From Terriglobia bacterium (GTDB lineage: Bacteria > Acidobacteriota > Terriglobia > UBA7540): DNA of 16,720 nt. The DNA lies in NCBI GenBank assembly GCA_020072905.1, contig JAIQGB010000143.1, positions 1 to 16,720 on the forward strand. The letters run 5' to 3'. The translations under genes and the position numbers were made by a program. Under the pieces are notes generated by a model. That model made no database searches. It saw nothing but the letters and a program-made list of their open reading frames with translations, and had not been told where the DNA came from. Positions 7,543 through 14,946 of the stretch are shown here, piece by piece; within the stretch, counting starts at the first letter, position 1, and the number at the start of each line of letters is the position of its first letter.

Positions 7543-8825
7543 TGGATCACGATGCGGACTACAATTTCTCCCGGCGGATCGAGGCGCTCCACCGCCACCG
7601 CCGATGGATTATCGCCGGCACTGCCCTCTCTGGTCTGACGGCCCTGGTGGTCAGCCTGTTCCTGGCCAAGATTTACCGGGCCACAACTTATGTCCTGGTT
7701 TCCGAATCCAAGATGGAAGCCAGTTCGCAGAACGCCATGTGGCAATACTCGCTCATTCGCACTTACGTCCCGTTCGTGGACAGCGATGCGCTGATCGGCC
7801 GCGCGATTCACGATTTGCATCTCGATCAGCCTCCGTACGACCTGACGGTCGGCAGCTTCCGGCGTCACCGCTACCTTGACGTGGATGTTCCGAAGGGGGC
7901 GCGGCTGCTGGAAATCGATGTGGAATTTCCGGACGCCCGTGTGGCCGCTGACCTGGCCAATTATCTCGCCCAAAACGCCGCCCAATTCAACAACCAGCTC
8001 ACCATAAGAGAAACGCAAACCACGCAGGCGTTTCTCCGACAGCGGATGGATCAGGCAGCCAAGCACCTGGCGGATGTGGAAGCGGAGCGTCTGAACATCA
8101 AGAAGGGGGCTGGGCTGGAGGACAAAGAGAAAGAGGTCAGCATCCTGCTGGAGGAAAAGGCCGAGGTTTCCGATCAACTCCAACAGTTTCGGACGGCCCT
8201 GGCTCAAAAAGAGGCCCAGGTGAAATCTCTGGGCGAGCAGCTTTCCAAAGAACCCAAAATTCTGTCGCTCAAGAAATCCGTGACCTCAGATCCCTATGTT
8301 GAACATGCCGTACAACAGACGCGGGGAGGCACGGACGGCTCATTGGCGGTCTCGGAAGAGTCCATAAGCACGGTGCACGAGCACATCCAGCAACAATACG
8401 CCGACGCCCTGGCCATGGTTCGATCAAACGAAGCAGGGGCTCGCGTGAGCGAAGCTGCACTGGCGGGCATCGACTCGAAGATTGGCCGCCTGATGATACA
8501 GAACATTGTGCGCCGGAGCGACATCGAGCGAGCCGACAGGGAGTACACAATCGCCCAGGATGATTTTGAGAGTGCCAATCGCAGCTACCAGAATGCCTCA
8601 GTGGCGGTCACGGCGCAGTCGCAGGACCTCAAACAACTGGCGCCCGCCATCCCCCCGGAGCGGCCCGTAAGCCCCAATATCCTTTTGAACGTGGTGCTCG
8701 CCGGCGTGTTGAGCTGCGCGCTGCTCAGCCTGGGCGCTCTCACTCGGGAGAGCCTTCGCGCCATGCAGTGGCGACGGGCGAATAGCGTTCAGCAGGCTGA
8801 AGAATTGCTGGCCGGCAACCGCTGA
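7539..8825 (+). CDS. Wzz/GumC-like polysaccharide chain-length determinant
   Basis: This is a 428-residue inner-membrane polysaccharide co-polymerase that should set polymer length and assist export. The layout is typical: a short cytoplasmic N-terminus, a first membrane segment at about residues 22-42, and a long periplasmic region. That region is rich in charged residues and likely coiled coil from about 150 to 365. A proline-rich IPPERPVSPN (371-380) then leads into the second membrane segment at about 381-403. No Walker motifs follow, so it lacks the fused BY-kinase domain of Wzc/ExoP-type proteins. ATG 7539 is chosen over TTG 7533 because GAGG (7529-7532) is correctly spaced for it. ATG 7542 is also possible. 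It lies between the initiating transferase and the flippase, with gaps of 34 and 28 bases. Confidence 0.87.
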   Translation: MMDHDADYNFSRRIEALHRHRRWIIAGTALSGLTALVVSLFLAKIYRATTYVLVSESKMEASSQNAMWQYSLIRTYVPFVDSDALIGRAIHDLHLDQPPYDLTVGSFRRHRYLDVDVPKGARLLEIDVEFPDARVAADLANYLAQNAAQFNNQLTIRETQTTQAFLRQRMDQAAKHLADVEAERLNIKKGAGLEDKEKEVSILLEEKAEVSDQLQQFRTALAQKEAQVKSLGEQLSKEPKILSLKKSVTSDPYVEHAVQQTRGGTDGSLAVSEESISTVHEHIQQQYADALAMVRSNEAGARVSEAALAGIDSKIGRLMIQNIVRRSDIERADREYTIAQDDFESANRSYQNASVAVTAQSQDLKQLAPAIPPERPVSPNILLNVVLAGVLSCALLSLGALTRESLRAMQWRRANSVQQAEELLAGNR

Positions 8826-8853
8826 CCCATTAAATGCAGATATAGCCCGGAAA

Positions 8854-10290
8854 ATGCGATTCCTGAAGAGTCGAGTCTTTATCAACACGATTGCCATTTA
8901 TGCAGGGGAAGGCCTTTGCCGGCTCACCACGTTCGTGGTGGCATTGATTGTCGCCCGGCGCTTTTCAGCGGAGGCCCTCGGACAATACGGCTATGCCGTG
9001 GCCCTGGCCAGCGTGTTTGTTCTGCTCCCTGACATGGGGCTTCATCTCCTGGTGACGCGTGAAGTCGCTGGGGAACCGCTGTCACTTCCCCGCGCGTTCT
9101 GGGACCTACATTGGCTAAAGATGGTCATGGTGGGATTCATCGGAGTGGGAGGCCTGATCTTTGGAACTCTGGCCTTGCACGACGCGGGTCGCCGTGGGCT
9201 GTTTTATATTCTGGCCATCCGCGCTTTGCTGCAGACTTTCTCTCTGGCCAGTATGTCGTTCTTCAAAGCGATGGAGCGCATGCATTTCGTGGCCTTACAA
9301 CAACTGGCAAACGGAGTGGCAACCATGTCGGGGCTCTCCGTGTGCCTTTTCCTTAACGCCGGTCTTTACACCACGGTATCCGCACTTCTCGCCGGACAAT
9401 TGGTTGAGTTGCTTCTGGGATGGTGGTTCATCCTGCGGTATTTCAACCCAGGGCCGGTCCGCGTGTGGAACCGCGACCGAATGACGTCGATGTTCATTGC
9501 CGCCGTTCCGATTGGAGCCGCGGCAATATTGCAGGCATGCGGTGTTCGGCTCGACGTCTTGATCCTGGGTGTGTTTTCTACCAACGCGCAGTTGGGCCAA
9601 TTCCAGGCGGCTGCACTTTTGGTGGTGGCAAGCTTTCTAGTCACCTCACTCTTGATGACCGTGATTTTCCCAAAGCTCGTGCGAATCCTGCGCAATCCCA
9701 CAATGGCTGGAACTGCATACTTGGAAAGCGTCCTGAAGCACGGAGTCCTGCTCGCCAGCTGCGCTTCCATTTTAGTCTGGGTGGCTGCGCCCGTACTGGT
9801 TCCGGGAATCTTCGGGCAATCGTTCATTCCAGCATCCCGTTTTCTCCGCATCCTTGCGCCCGTGCTACCGTTTGTTTTCCTCAATACTTCAATGTTCTAT
9901 ATATTTCTGGCGACGGACCACCGCCGCGAGTACCTTGCAACTCTCGCTTTCACCATCGGCCTGGGCGTGTTGATAGGCTTTATTCTTGCCCCACGATTGG
10001 GGGGCACCGGCGTTGCCCTGGCGGATTTGGTTCGCGAGGTCCTGGCCTCTGTGATTTACCTCCATCTCCTCCATCGTAAGGCACACGTTCCGTCACTCGG
10101 CCCTGTCCTGTTGAAAATTGTCCCCGGCGCCGCCTTCGTGGCAATAGCCGCGTTTCTGCTGCTGGGCGGGGGAGGAAACTCCCAAGTGTGGGCCATGATG
10201 TGGAGCGGGACGATGCTGGCGGGGATTCTGCTCCTCACAGGAACTCCGCGGCGGGAACAGCTTGTCTTGCTGGCGAAAGAGGATTCATGA
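8854..10290 (+). CDS. Wzx-like polysaccharide flippase (MOP superfamily)
   Basis: This 478-residue, very hydrophobic protein has roughly 12-14 predicted membrane segments spread over its whole length. It fits the PST/Wzx branch of the MOP exporter superfamily, which flips undecaprenyl-diphosphate-linked oligosaccharides across the inner membrane. The N-terminus (a RFLKS-type start, then YAGEGLCRLTTFVVALIVARR, then LGQYGYAVALA) is characteristic of this family, as is the MGLHLLVTRE segment near residue 70. The substrate repeat unit cannot be read from the sequence. The start has only a weak purine stretch (CGGAAA). The stop overlaps the ATG of the following polymerase-like gene (ATGA), so flippase and polymerase are probably made together. 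Confidence 0.88.
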   Translation: MRFLKSRVFINTIAIYAGEGLCRLTTFVVALIVARRFSAEALGQYGYAVALASVFVLLPDMGLHLLVTREVAGEPLSLPRAFWDLHWLKMVMVGFIGVGGLIFGTLALHDAGRRGLFYILAIRALLQTFSLASMSFFKAMERMHFVALQQLANGVATMSGLSVCLFLNAGLYTTVSALLAGQLVELLLGWWFILRYFNPGPVRVWNRDRMTSMFIAAVPIGAAAILQACGVRLDVLILGVFSTNAQLGQFQAAALLVVASFLVTSLLMTVIFPKLVRILRNPTMAGTAYLESVLKHGVLLASCASILVWVAAPVLVPGIFGQSFIPASRFLRILAPVLPFVFLNTSMFYIFLATDHRREYLATLAFTIGLGVLIGFILAPRLGGTGVALADLVREVLASVIYLHLLHRKAHVPSLGPVLLKIVPGAAFVAIAAFLLLGGGGNSQVWAMMWSGTMLAGILLLTGTPRREQLVLLAKEDS

Positions 10291-11771
10291 AATCCGCCAC
10301 GTCATTCGGCGCTGAGAACCCCCGGCCATTCGCATTGGGGCTGGCTGCCCTGGCTATAGCAACCGGGGGGGTCAGCGCTACGGTATCCTCCCACGGAATT
10401 TATCTCACCCTTATTTGCGCCGGCCTTTTGTACGCGATGCTCGCCATCGTCTCCGTCCGCGAGCCCATAATCTTCGTTATCTTTTTCCTGGCCGTCCTCA
10501 TTGTCTTGCCGCCTCTTTTTTTAGGGCTGACGGGTGAAACACCAATTTATGTCTCGTCCTTTCTTCTTCCCATTGCGTTTGCCATCGTGTGCGTGCGCTG
10601 GTCTGACTTCCAGTTTCATGTCGATCCTATAGCCAAGGGGCTGTTCTTGTTTCTCTTTGGCACGGCGGCCTCGCTGCCCTTTGCCTGGTGGTTTTCAGGC
10701 CCGGCGATTGCGGTTCCGTCGCTACTGCGCTGGCTGATGCTGGCCCAAACGTTTTTGCTCTATGTGTTGGTTCGCGGAGGGATGCGCGCTCGGCCAGGGC
10801 GCGCAGAAAAATGGCTGATTCCCATCCTCATCATCGCCGCCGTCATGGGCGCGGGCTATGGAATCTATGATTTCATCTGGCCAGTGCCCATTCCCCACCC
10901 GGCCGCGCCGCAGTTTCTTTACTTACCCAATGGCCTGCTCAGGCGCGCACAAGGGGTTCTTTACGAGTCTTCGAGCTTCGGAAACTTGTGCGGATTCTTC
11001 CTTGCCGTTACGGCCGCGGCTTTCATGGTTCGAAGGGAAAAAGCTATCGGCGTTTCCATCAAATTTCTGCCTCCCTTCATCCTGATTTTGGCGGGCGCCG
11101 TGATTGTCGCCTTCTCGAGAAGCTCCTGGGCAAACACCCTGGTAACCTTGATGGTTTTCGGTTTGCTCACCCGCCGTACCCGCTGGAGAAGAACTTTGGT
11201 ACTTTTTGCGGCACTCGCCGTTCCCCTGGTTGTCCTGGCCGTGTATTTTCCTGAGGTTTGGAATTACTTCCTGGGCTACCGCTTGGGAAGTCTCTCTCTT
11301 CTTTTTTCCGATCCGAACTCCGCTTCCAGCGGCCGCTACAACGTTTGGACCCAAATCTTTACGATCCTCTACAATTTCCCGCATTACTTCCTGCTGGGTG
11401 TGGGCTACAAAACTTTGCCGTTTACCAGGCTCTTTGGGCAGGAAATTGTCACCGATAACGGCTTCCTGAACCTTTTGCTCGAGACGGGAATCCTGGGGCT
11501 AGGGGGGTTCCTGGTTTTTCTGTATTCAACGCTGAAATCTTTTTGGAAGCTGTCGAGTTCGCCTAACCCGCGCATCTCATTCTGGGCCGCGATACTCTTT
11601 TCTTTTTGGTGCGGGCAATGCGTTCAGTTACTGGCTGCGGACGCCTACACCTACTGGCGCAATATGGTGGTTTATGTGTCCTTGATGGCCCTGGTCATGA
11701 ACTGGGCGGAGCGGGAAGAAATGCGGGCGCGGCAACCCCGTGGAGTCCTGACTCAGGGCGGTCTTGGCTAG
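10287..11771 (+). CDS. Wzy/O-antigen-ligase-like membrane protein
   Basis: This 494-residue polytopic inner-membrane protein has about 10-12 hydrophobic segments. A long loop follows at about residues 330-365, containing SSGRYNVW with R350 and W354, and then FLLGVGYKTLP and TDNGFLNLLLETGILG. That pattern is typical of the O-antigen ligase/polymerase family (PF04932). Such proteins either polymerise repeat units (Wzy) or ligate chains to an acceptor. Its place beside Wzx-like and Wzz-like genes favours a polymerase, but the ligase alternative cannot be excluded. ATG 10287 is chosen over the longer frame opening at 10188 because it forms an ATGA overlap with the flippase stop and has AAAGAGG at 10276-10282. 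Confidence 0.85.
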   Translation: MKSATSFGAENPRPFALGLAALAIATGGVSATVSSHGIYLTLICAGLLYAMLAIVSVREPIIFVIFFLAVLIVLPPLFLGLTGETPIYVSSFLLPIAFAIVCVRWSDFQFHVDPIAKGLFLFLFGTAASLPFAWWFSGPAIAVPSLLRWLMLAQTFLLYVLVRGGMRARPGRAEKWLIPILIIAAVMGAGYGIYDFIWPVPIPHPAAPQFLYLPNGLLRRAQGVLYESSSFGNLCGFFLAVTAAAFMVRREKAIGVSIKFLPPFILILAGAVIVAFSRSSWANTLVTLMVFGLLTRRTRWRRTLVLFAALAVPLVVLAVYFPEVWNYFLGYRLGSLSLLFSDPNSASSGRYNVWTQIFTILYNFPHYFLLGVGYKTLPFTRLFGQEIVTDNGFLNLLLETGILGLGGFLVFLYSTLKSFWKLSSSPNPRISFWAAILFSFWCGQCVQLLAADAYTYWRNMVVYVSLMALVMNWAEREEMRARQPRGVLTQGGLG

Positions 11772-11781
11772 GGTGAGCGCG

Positions 11782-12981
11782 ATGAAGCGATCGATACTTT
11801 ATCTCGAACAGCAGAGTTGGAAGGGCGGAGCGCAACAGGTCTTACTGAATGTCCTCAATGCCCTGGGAGAAAACTTTCGCCCCATCGTCGCCTTTCCCGA
11901 CGACGGGCCATTTCGAGCTCATTTGGAGAAATGCGGGATAGAAACCCTGACTTATCCCCTCGGCACTTATCGTCCGGGCAGGAAATCGTTGGGAGAGATG
12001 TTGGCCTTCGCCTGGCGCTCACTTTTGTGCGCTGTGAAGCTCACCTATTTCATCCTCAGCCGAAACGTTTGCATGGTCTATATCAACGGGCCGCGGTGCC
12101 TTCCTTCCGGAGTGCTGGCGGCGCGCTTGGCCCGCCGGCCTGCCATATTCCACCTGCATATCATATTCTCTCGCCGCGCTGACGTCTTCCTTGCCTCATG
12201 GTTCGCGCGCCTCGCCTCCAAGGTGGTCGCTTGCTCGAATGCCGCCGCGGATTCCCTGCTCAAAGTTCGTCCAAGCCTGCAATCAAAAACAGAAGTCTTA
12301 TATAACCCAGTCCCCAAACTCGCCGCGGGCGTCTCCCCTCTCCCCAATCGGCCTCACAAACCCATGACGATCGGTATGGTGGGCCGCGTCACAGAGGACA
12401 AGGGCCACCACATATTGATTGATGCCATTTCCAAACTAGAGCCCAGGATCAGAGAGTCTCTCCGGTTGACCATCATCGGCGCCCCGGCCCCGCGATCACC
12501 CGAAGACGACTCCTACCTGGCGCGCCTGAAGGCTCATACGAACAGTCTAGGGATTGATGAGCAGGTTGTCTGGGCTGGCTCCCAGGCTGACATGGAGCCC
12601 TTTTATCAACCGATGGACGTTCTGGTGGTTCCTTCCGTCGGAACCGAGGGACTTCCATTGGTGTTGCTGGAAGCAATGCCACGGGGAATTCCTGTGATTG
12701 CCACCAACACGGGCGGCACCTCCGAAATTGTCCTGCACGAAGTGAATGGCTTGGTGGTTTCTCCCGGAAACGAAGGGGAATTGGCCGGCGCCCTGAGCAG
12801 GATGCTGAGTAGTCCCCTTTTGTACCAGCAGCTCAGTTCGGGCGCCCGCGCCACTGTCGACGCCAGATTCGCTCCGGAATTATTTTCGATGGCGATAAGG
12901 AGCTTCGCACTCGAGCTCTGCCCGCCTGCGCGGACAACTCAGATCCTTCCCCGGGGCGCCGAGGTCTGCAAATGGGAATGA
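11782..12981 (+). CDS. GT4-family glycosyltransferase
   Basis: This 399-residue retaining glycosyltransferase has the GT-B fold and should add a sugar from a nucleotide donor to the lipid-linked repeat unit on the cytoplasmic face. The N-terminal acceptor domain has a glycine-rich KGGAQQVLL near residue 13. The C-terminal donor domain starts at about residue 193 with IGMVGRVTEDKGHH. It carries the EX7E motif E289-E297 in TEGLPLVLLEAM, followed by NTGGTSEIV and NGLVV. The donor sugar and linkage are unknown. ATG 11782 follows AGGGTG (11770-11775) at 6 bases and lies 10 bases after the preceding stop. An in-frame TTG at 11764 would overlap that gene but lacks support. The 3' end overlaps the next gene. 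Confidence 0.9.
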   Translation: MKRSILYLEQQSWKGGAQQVLLNVLNALGENFRPIVAFPDDGPFRAHLEKCGIETLTYPLGTYRPGRKSLGEMLAFAWRSLLCAVKLTYFILSRNVCMVYINGPRCLPSGVLAARLARRPAIFHLHIIFSRRADVFLASWFARLASKVVACSNAAADSLLKVRPSLQSKTEVLYNPVPKLAAGVSPLPNRPHKPMTIGMVGRVTEDKGHHILIDAISKLEPRIRESLRLTIIGAPAPRSPEDDSYLARLKAHTNSLGIDEQVVWAGSQADMEPFYQPMDVLVVPSVGTEGLPLVLLEAMPRGIPVIATNTGGTSEIVLHEVNGLVVSPGNEGELAGALSRMLSSPLLYQQLSSGARATVDARFAPELFSMAIRSFALELCPPARTTQILPRGAEVCKWE

Positions 12982-14108
12982 CGAGCGCCGCAGGGCTCAG
13001 AACAGCCCTGGTCCATCATTGGCTGGTCACCCAACGAGGAGGCGAATCTGTTTTCGATGCTTTGTTGGAAATGTTCCCGGGCGCGCCGGCAGCCACTTTG
13101 GTTTACGATGACGCCCGGTCTTCTCCGGCACTTCGGGCGCGGACAGTTCGAACCTCCACCCTACAAAAGTTTCCTCGCGCGCTTCGCTGGTATCCCTTTT
13201 ATCTTCCCTTATTTCCGTGGGCGACAGAGCGCCTGGATCTCTCCGACTTCCAACTTGTAATCAGTTCCGATGCAGCCACCATGAAGGGGGTTCGAACGGC
13301 TCCGGGCGCCCTGCATATTTGCTATTGTCACACGCCGATGCGTTACGTCTGGAGCGGATACGATGATTACGCGCGCCAGCTCGGGCCTGTAAGCCGTATT
13401 CTTTTTCCGTGGGTCGCGGAGCGGCTGCGGCGTTGGGATTTTGAAGCTGCTCAGCGCGTCACGCGCTTTGTAGCGAATTCGCAGGCGGTCGCAAGCCGCA
13501 TCCGCAGGTATTATGGGCGCGAATGCACCGTTATCTACCCGCCCGTCGACACGGATTATTTCGTGCCCAACCCCAGCGCCCACCGTTCAGGGGATTATTA
13601 TGTGCTTGTCTCCCATCTAGTCCCTTACAAACGCGCGGATCTTGTGGTTGACGCGTTCAACCGTTCTGGACGCCGCCTCCTGGTTATAGGCGAGGGGAGC
13701 GAGCGGAAAAATCTCGAACGCCGTGCCCAATCGAACGTCCAAATCCTCGGCTACCAGCCGCGCGAGGCCATTCGACGCCACCTCCAATCGTGCCGCGGCT
13801 TTGTCTTTGCCGGCGAGGAAGACTTTGGAATTGTGATGGCGGAATCGCTGGCCTGCGGAGCGCCCGTCCTTGCCTTCGGCCGCGGAGGAGCCGAAGAAAT
13901 TGTGGAAGACGGAAGAACGGGAATACTATTCGAGGAGCAGAACGTGGATTCGCTTCTCAATGGCCTTTCGAGGTTTGAAAAACAGCGATTCGACCCCGAG
14001 GAAATTCGCCCCTCTGCACTCCGGTTTAATCGTGAAAGGTTCATGGATGAATTCAGCTGTCTAGTAGACAGAGTCGTGCATCAACAAGACCCCCGCACCC
14101 CACAATGA
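12972..14108 (+). CDS. GT4-family glycosyltransferase, WbaZ-like (possible mannosyltransferase)
   Basis: This 378-residue GT-B enzyme resembles the WbaZ-like branch of GT4. The N-terminus LVHHWLVTQRGGESVFDAL and the later CYCHTPMRYVW are characteristic of that group, several members of which transfer mannose. The donor domain contains DTDYF, LVSHLVPYKRADLVVDAFN, and the EX7E motif E283-E291 in EEDFGIVMAESLACG. ATG 12972 has GAGG at 12961-12964 (7 bases). ATG 12978 forms an ATGA overlap with the previous stop and is an alternative start in the same frame. This is the last gene of the operon. Its stop TGA (14106-14108) coincides with what may be the left end of a decayed IS3-family element. The sugar specificity is inferred from family resemblance only. 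Confidence 0.9.
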   Translation: MGMTSAAGLRTALVHHWLVTQRGGESVFDALLEMFPGAPAATLVYDDARSSPALRARTVRTSTLQKFPRALRWYPFYLPLFPWATERLDLSDFQLVISSDAATMKGVRTAPGALHICYCHTPMRYVWSGYDDYARQLGPVSRILFPWVAERLRRWDFEAAQRVTRFVANSQAVASRIRRYYGRECTVIYPPVDTDYFVPNPSAHRSGDYYVLVSHLVPYKRADLVVDAFNRSGRRLLVIGEGSERKNLERRAQSNVQILGYQPREAIRRHLQSCRGFVFAGEEDFGIVMAESLACGAPVLAFGRGGAEEIVEDGRTGILFEEQNVDSLLNGLSRFEKQRFDPEEIRPSALRFNRERFMDEFSCLVDRVVHQQDPRTPQ

Positions 14109-14184
14109 GCGGCACGCCTTTTATGGGTCCACCTGGAGACTGAATTTCCGGCAGAATCTCTGAGCGAAGGAAAGGAGATTTGCC

Positions 14185-14361
14185 ATGGAGAAAAAACGGT
14201 TTCCTCTGGATCAGATAACAGGAGTGCGTAAGCAAGCAGAAATGGGCATCCCGGCGGCGGAAGTAATTCAGCCCGTTGGCATTCCTGAGTTGACGGTCTA
14301 CGATTCGTTAGCCTGAGTGGACTTCAGTGGTTCAATAAACGGTACGCGCCTTAGAGAATTG
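14185..14361 (+). pseudogene. Decayed IS3-family transposase orfA fragment
   Basis: ATG 14185 follows a good AAAGGAGA (14171-14178). The frame reads MEKKRFPLDQITGVRKQAE, then a GIP.AEV..P.GIPELTVYDS stretch, ending at TGA 14314-14316. This matches the start of IS3-family OrfA proteins, which read RFTEEQI..LKQAEAG.P..ELCR.HGIS..TFYRW. Reading through the TGA in the same frame gives FSGS (14323-14334) and RLREL (14347-14361). These align with the usual YGGM and RLRELE of OrfA, so the stop looks like a later mutation. Nothing resembling OrfB follows: the next sequence is the tRNA-Leu region. The preceding 75 bases carry no gene and could be the element's left end. Confidence 0.72.
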
Positions 14362-14368
14362 GCCTGTC

Positions 14369-14381
14369 TTTGGTGCGGAAG
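14369..14381 (-). repeat. 13-bp copy of the tRNA-Leu 3' end (att-like)
   Basis: TTTGGTGCGGAAG here is identical to 14424-14436, which spans the CCA end, discriminator base and 3' acceptor strand of tRNA-Leu. The offset between copies is 55 bases. Duplicated tRNA 3' ends are the usual scar of integrases that target tRNA genes, although 13 bp is short. Confidence 0.45.
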
Positions 14382-14425
14382 CTATTATTCTGCACCGCCT
14401 CATAACCTATTGATAATAAGAGTTT

Positions 14426-14512
14426 TGGTGCGGAAGGGGGGACTCGAACCCCCACGGTCTTGCGACCGTCAGCCCCTCAAGCTGGTGCGTCTGCCAATTC
14501 CGCCACTTCCGC
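14426..14512 (-). tRNA. tRNA-Leu (anticodon GAG)
   Basis: Read on the minus strand, the 87 bases fold as a class II tRNA. The acceptor GCGGAAG pairs with CTTCCGC, followed by A and an encoded CCA. The D arm is GCG/CGC. The anticodon loop TTGAGGG gives GAG, which reads leucine codons CUC and CUU. A long variable arm (ACGGTC, GCAA loop, GACCGT) marks it as leucine-type. The T arm is GGGGG-TTCGAGT-CCCCC. The outermost anticodon-stem pair is a C-A mismatch, and that A can instead join the variable stem. It lies downstream of secG on the same strand. Confidence 0.95.
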
Positions 14513-14519
14513 ACTAAGG

Positions 14520-14600
14520 CAGTTGTCAGTGATCAGTTCTCAGTTGTCAGTTAGGAACCGCCCGCGTGTTTGACTGTCCACTGTCCACTGATCACTGCTC
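14520..14600. repeat. Inverted pair of period-7 CAGT repeat arrays
   Basis: Five heptads of the form CAGTNNN run from 14520 to 14554. Four ACTGNNC-like heptads (the same unit on the other strand) run from 14573 to 14600. The arms share a perfect 11-bp inverted repeat (14527-14537 with 14587-14597), so the region can fold into a long imperfect hairpin between secG and tRNA-Leu. It may act as a terminator or processing site, or it may be a simple-repeat relic. Confidence 0.65.
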
Positions 14601-14603
14601 TTT

Positions 14604-14921
14604 TCACTTCTGCGCCGGGGTCGGAACGGGAGCCGGAGCCTGCTGCGCCGGGGCCGACTTGGCCGGCGTGTTCTCCATAATCGAAACACCCGCATGCTTG
14701 CTCGCCCAGATCGCCAGGGTAATCGACGTGACCATGAAAATGGCCGCCAAGACCCAGGTGGCTTTCTGAAGCGTGGTCACCGCGCCCCGCGGCCCGAAAG
14801 CCGCCTGGCTGACGCCGCCGAAAGCCGCCGTGATATCCACATTCTCACCGCCCTGGATCATCACAATGAAGATCAGCAGCAAGCTGACCAGAATGTGAAC
14901 CGCCGTGACCGCACTAACCAT
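14604..14921 (-). CDS. secG: Preprotein translocase subunit SecG
   Basis: This is the small inner-membrane partner of SecY/SecE that assists protein translocation. The 105-residue protein has two membrane segments (about 4-22 and 53-70). Between them lies the family signature: MIQGGEN, AAFGGVSQAAFG and TTLQKATW. The last 22 or so residues are a cytoplasmic tail rich in Ala, Pro and Gln, which varies in this family. The start at 14921 has GAGAGG upstream on the minus strand. It lies 25 bases after tpiA, so both are probably on one transcript that may also run into tRNA-Leu. The tpiA-secG order is common in several phyla, including Acidobacteriota. Confidence 0.95.
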   Translation of the reverse strand: MVSAVTAVHILVSLLLIFIVMIQGGENVDITAAFGGVSQAAFGPRGAVTTLQKATWVLAAIFMVTSITLAIWASKHAGVSIMENTPAKSAPAQQAPAPVPTPAQK

Positions 14922-14946
14922 TCGACCTCTCAGGCCCGCCGGCCTT

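Noticed and set aside
10188..10286. Extended N-terminus for the Wzy-like protein
   Set aside because: It would lie inside the flippase gene. ATG 10287 has an ATGA overlap and a good ribosome-binding site.
11399..11420. Similarity to the sequence near 779 (GTGGGCTACAAA... encoding VGYK)
   Set aside because: It is a short coincidence: GVGYK is a common motif in both unrelated families, and the surrounding sequence does not match.
14520..14600. Possible CRISPR array
   Set aside because: Units are only 7 bases with no spacers of constant length, and there are no cas genes in the window.
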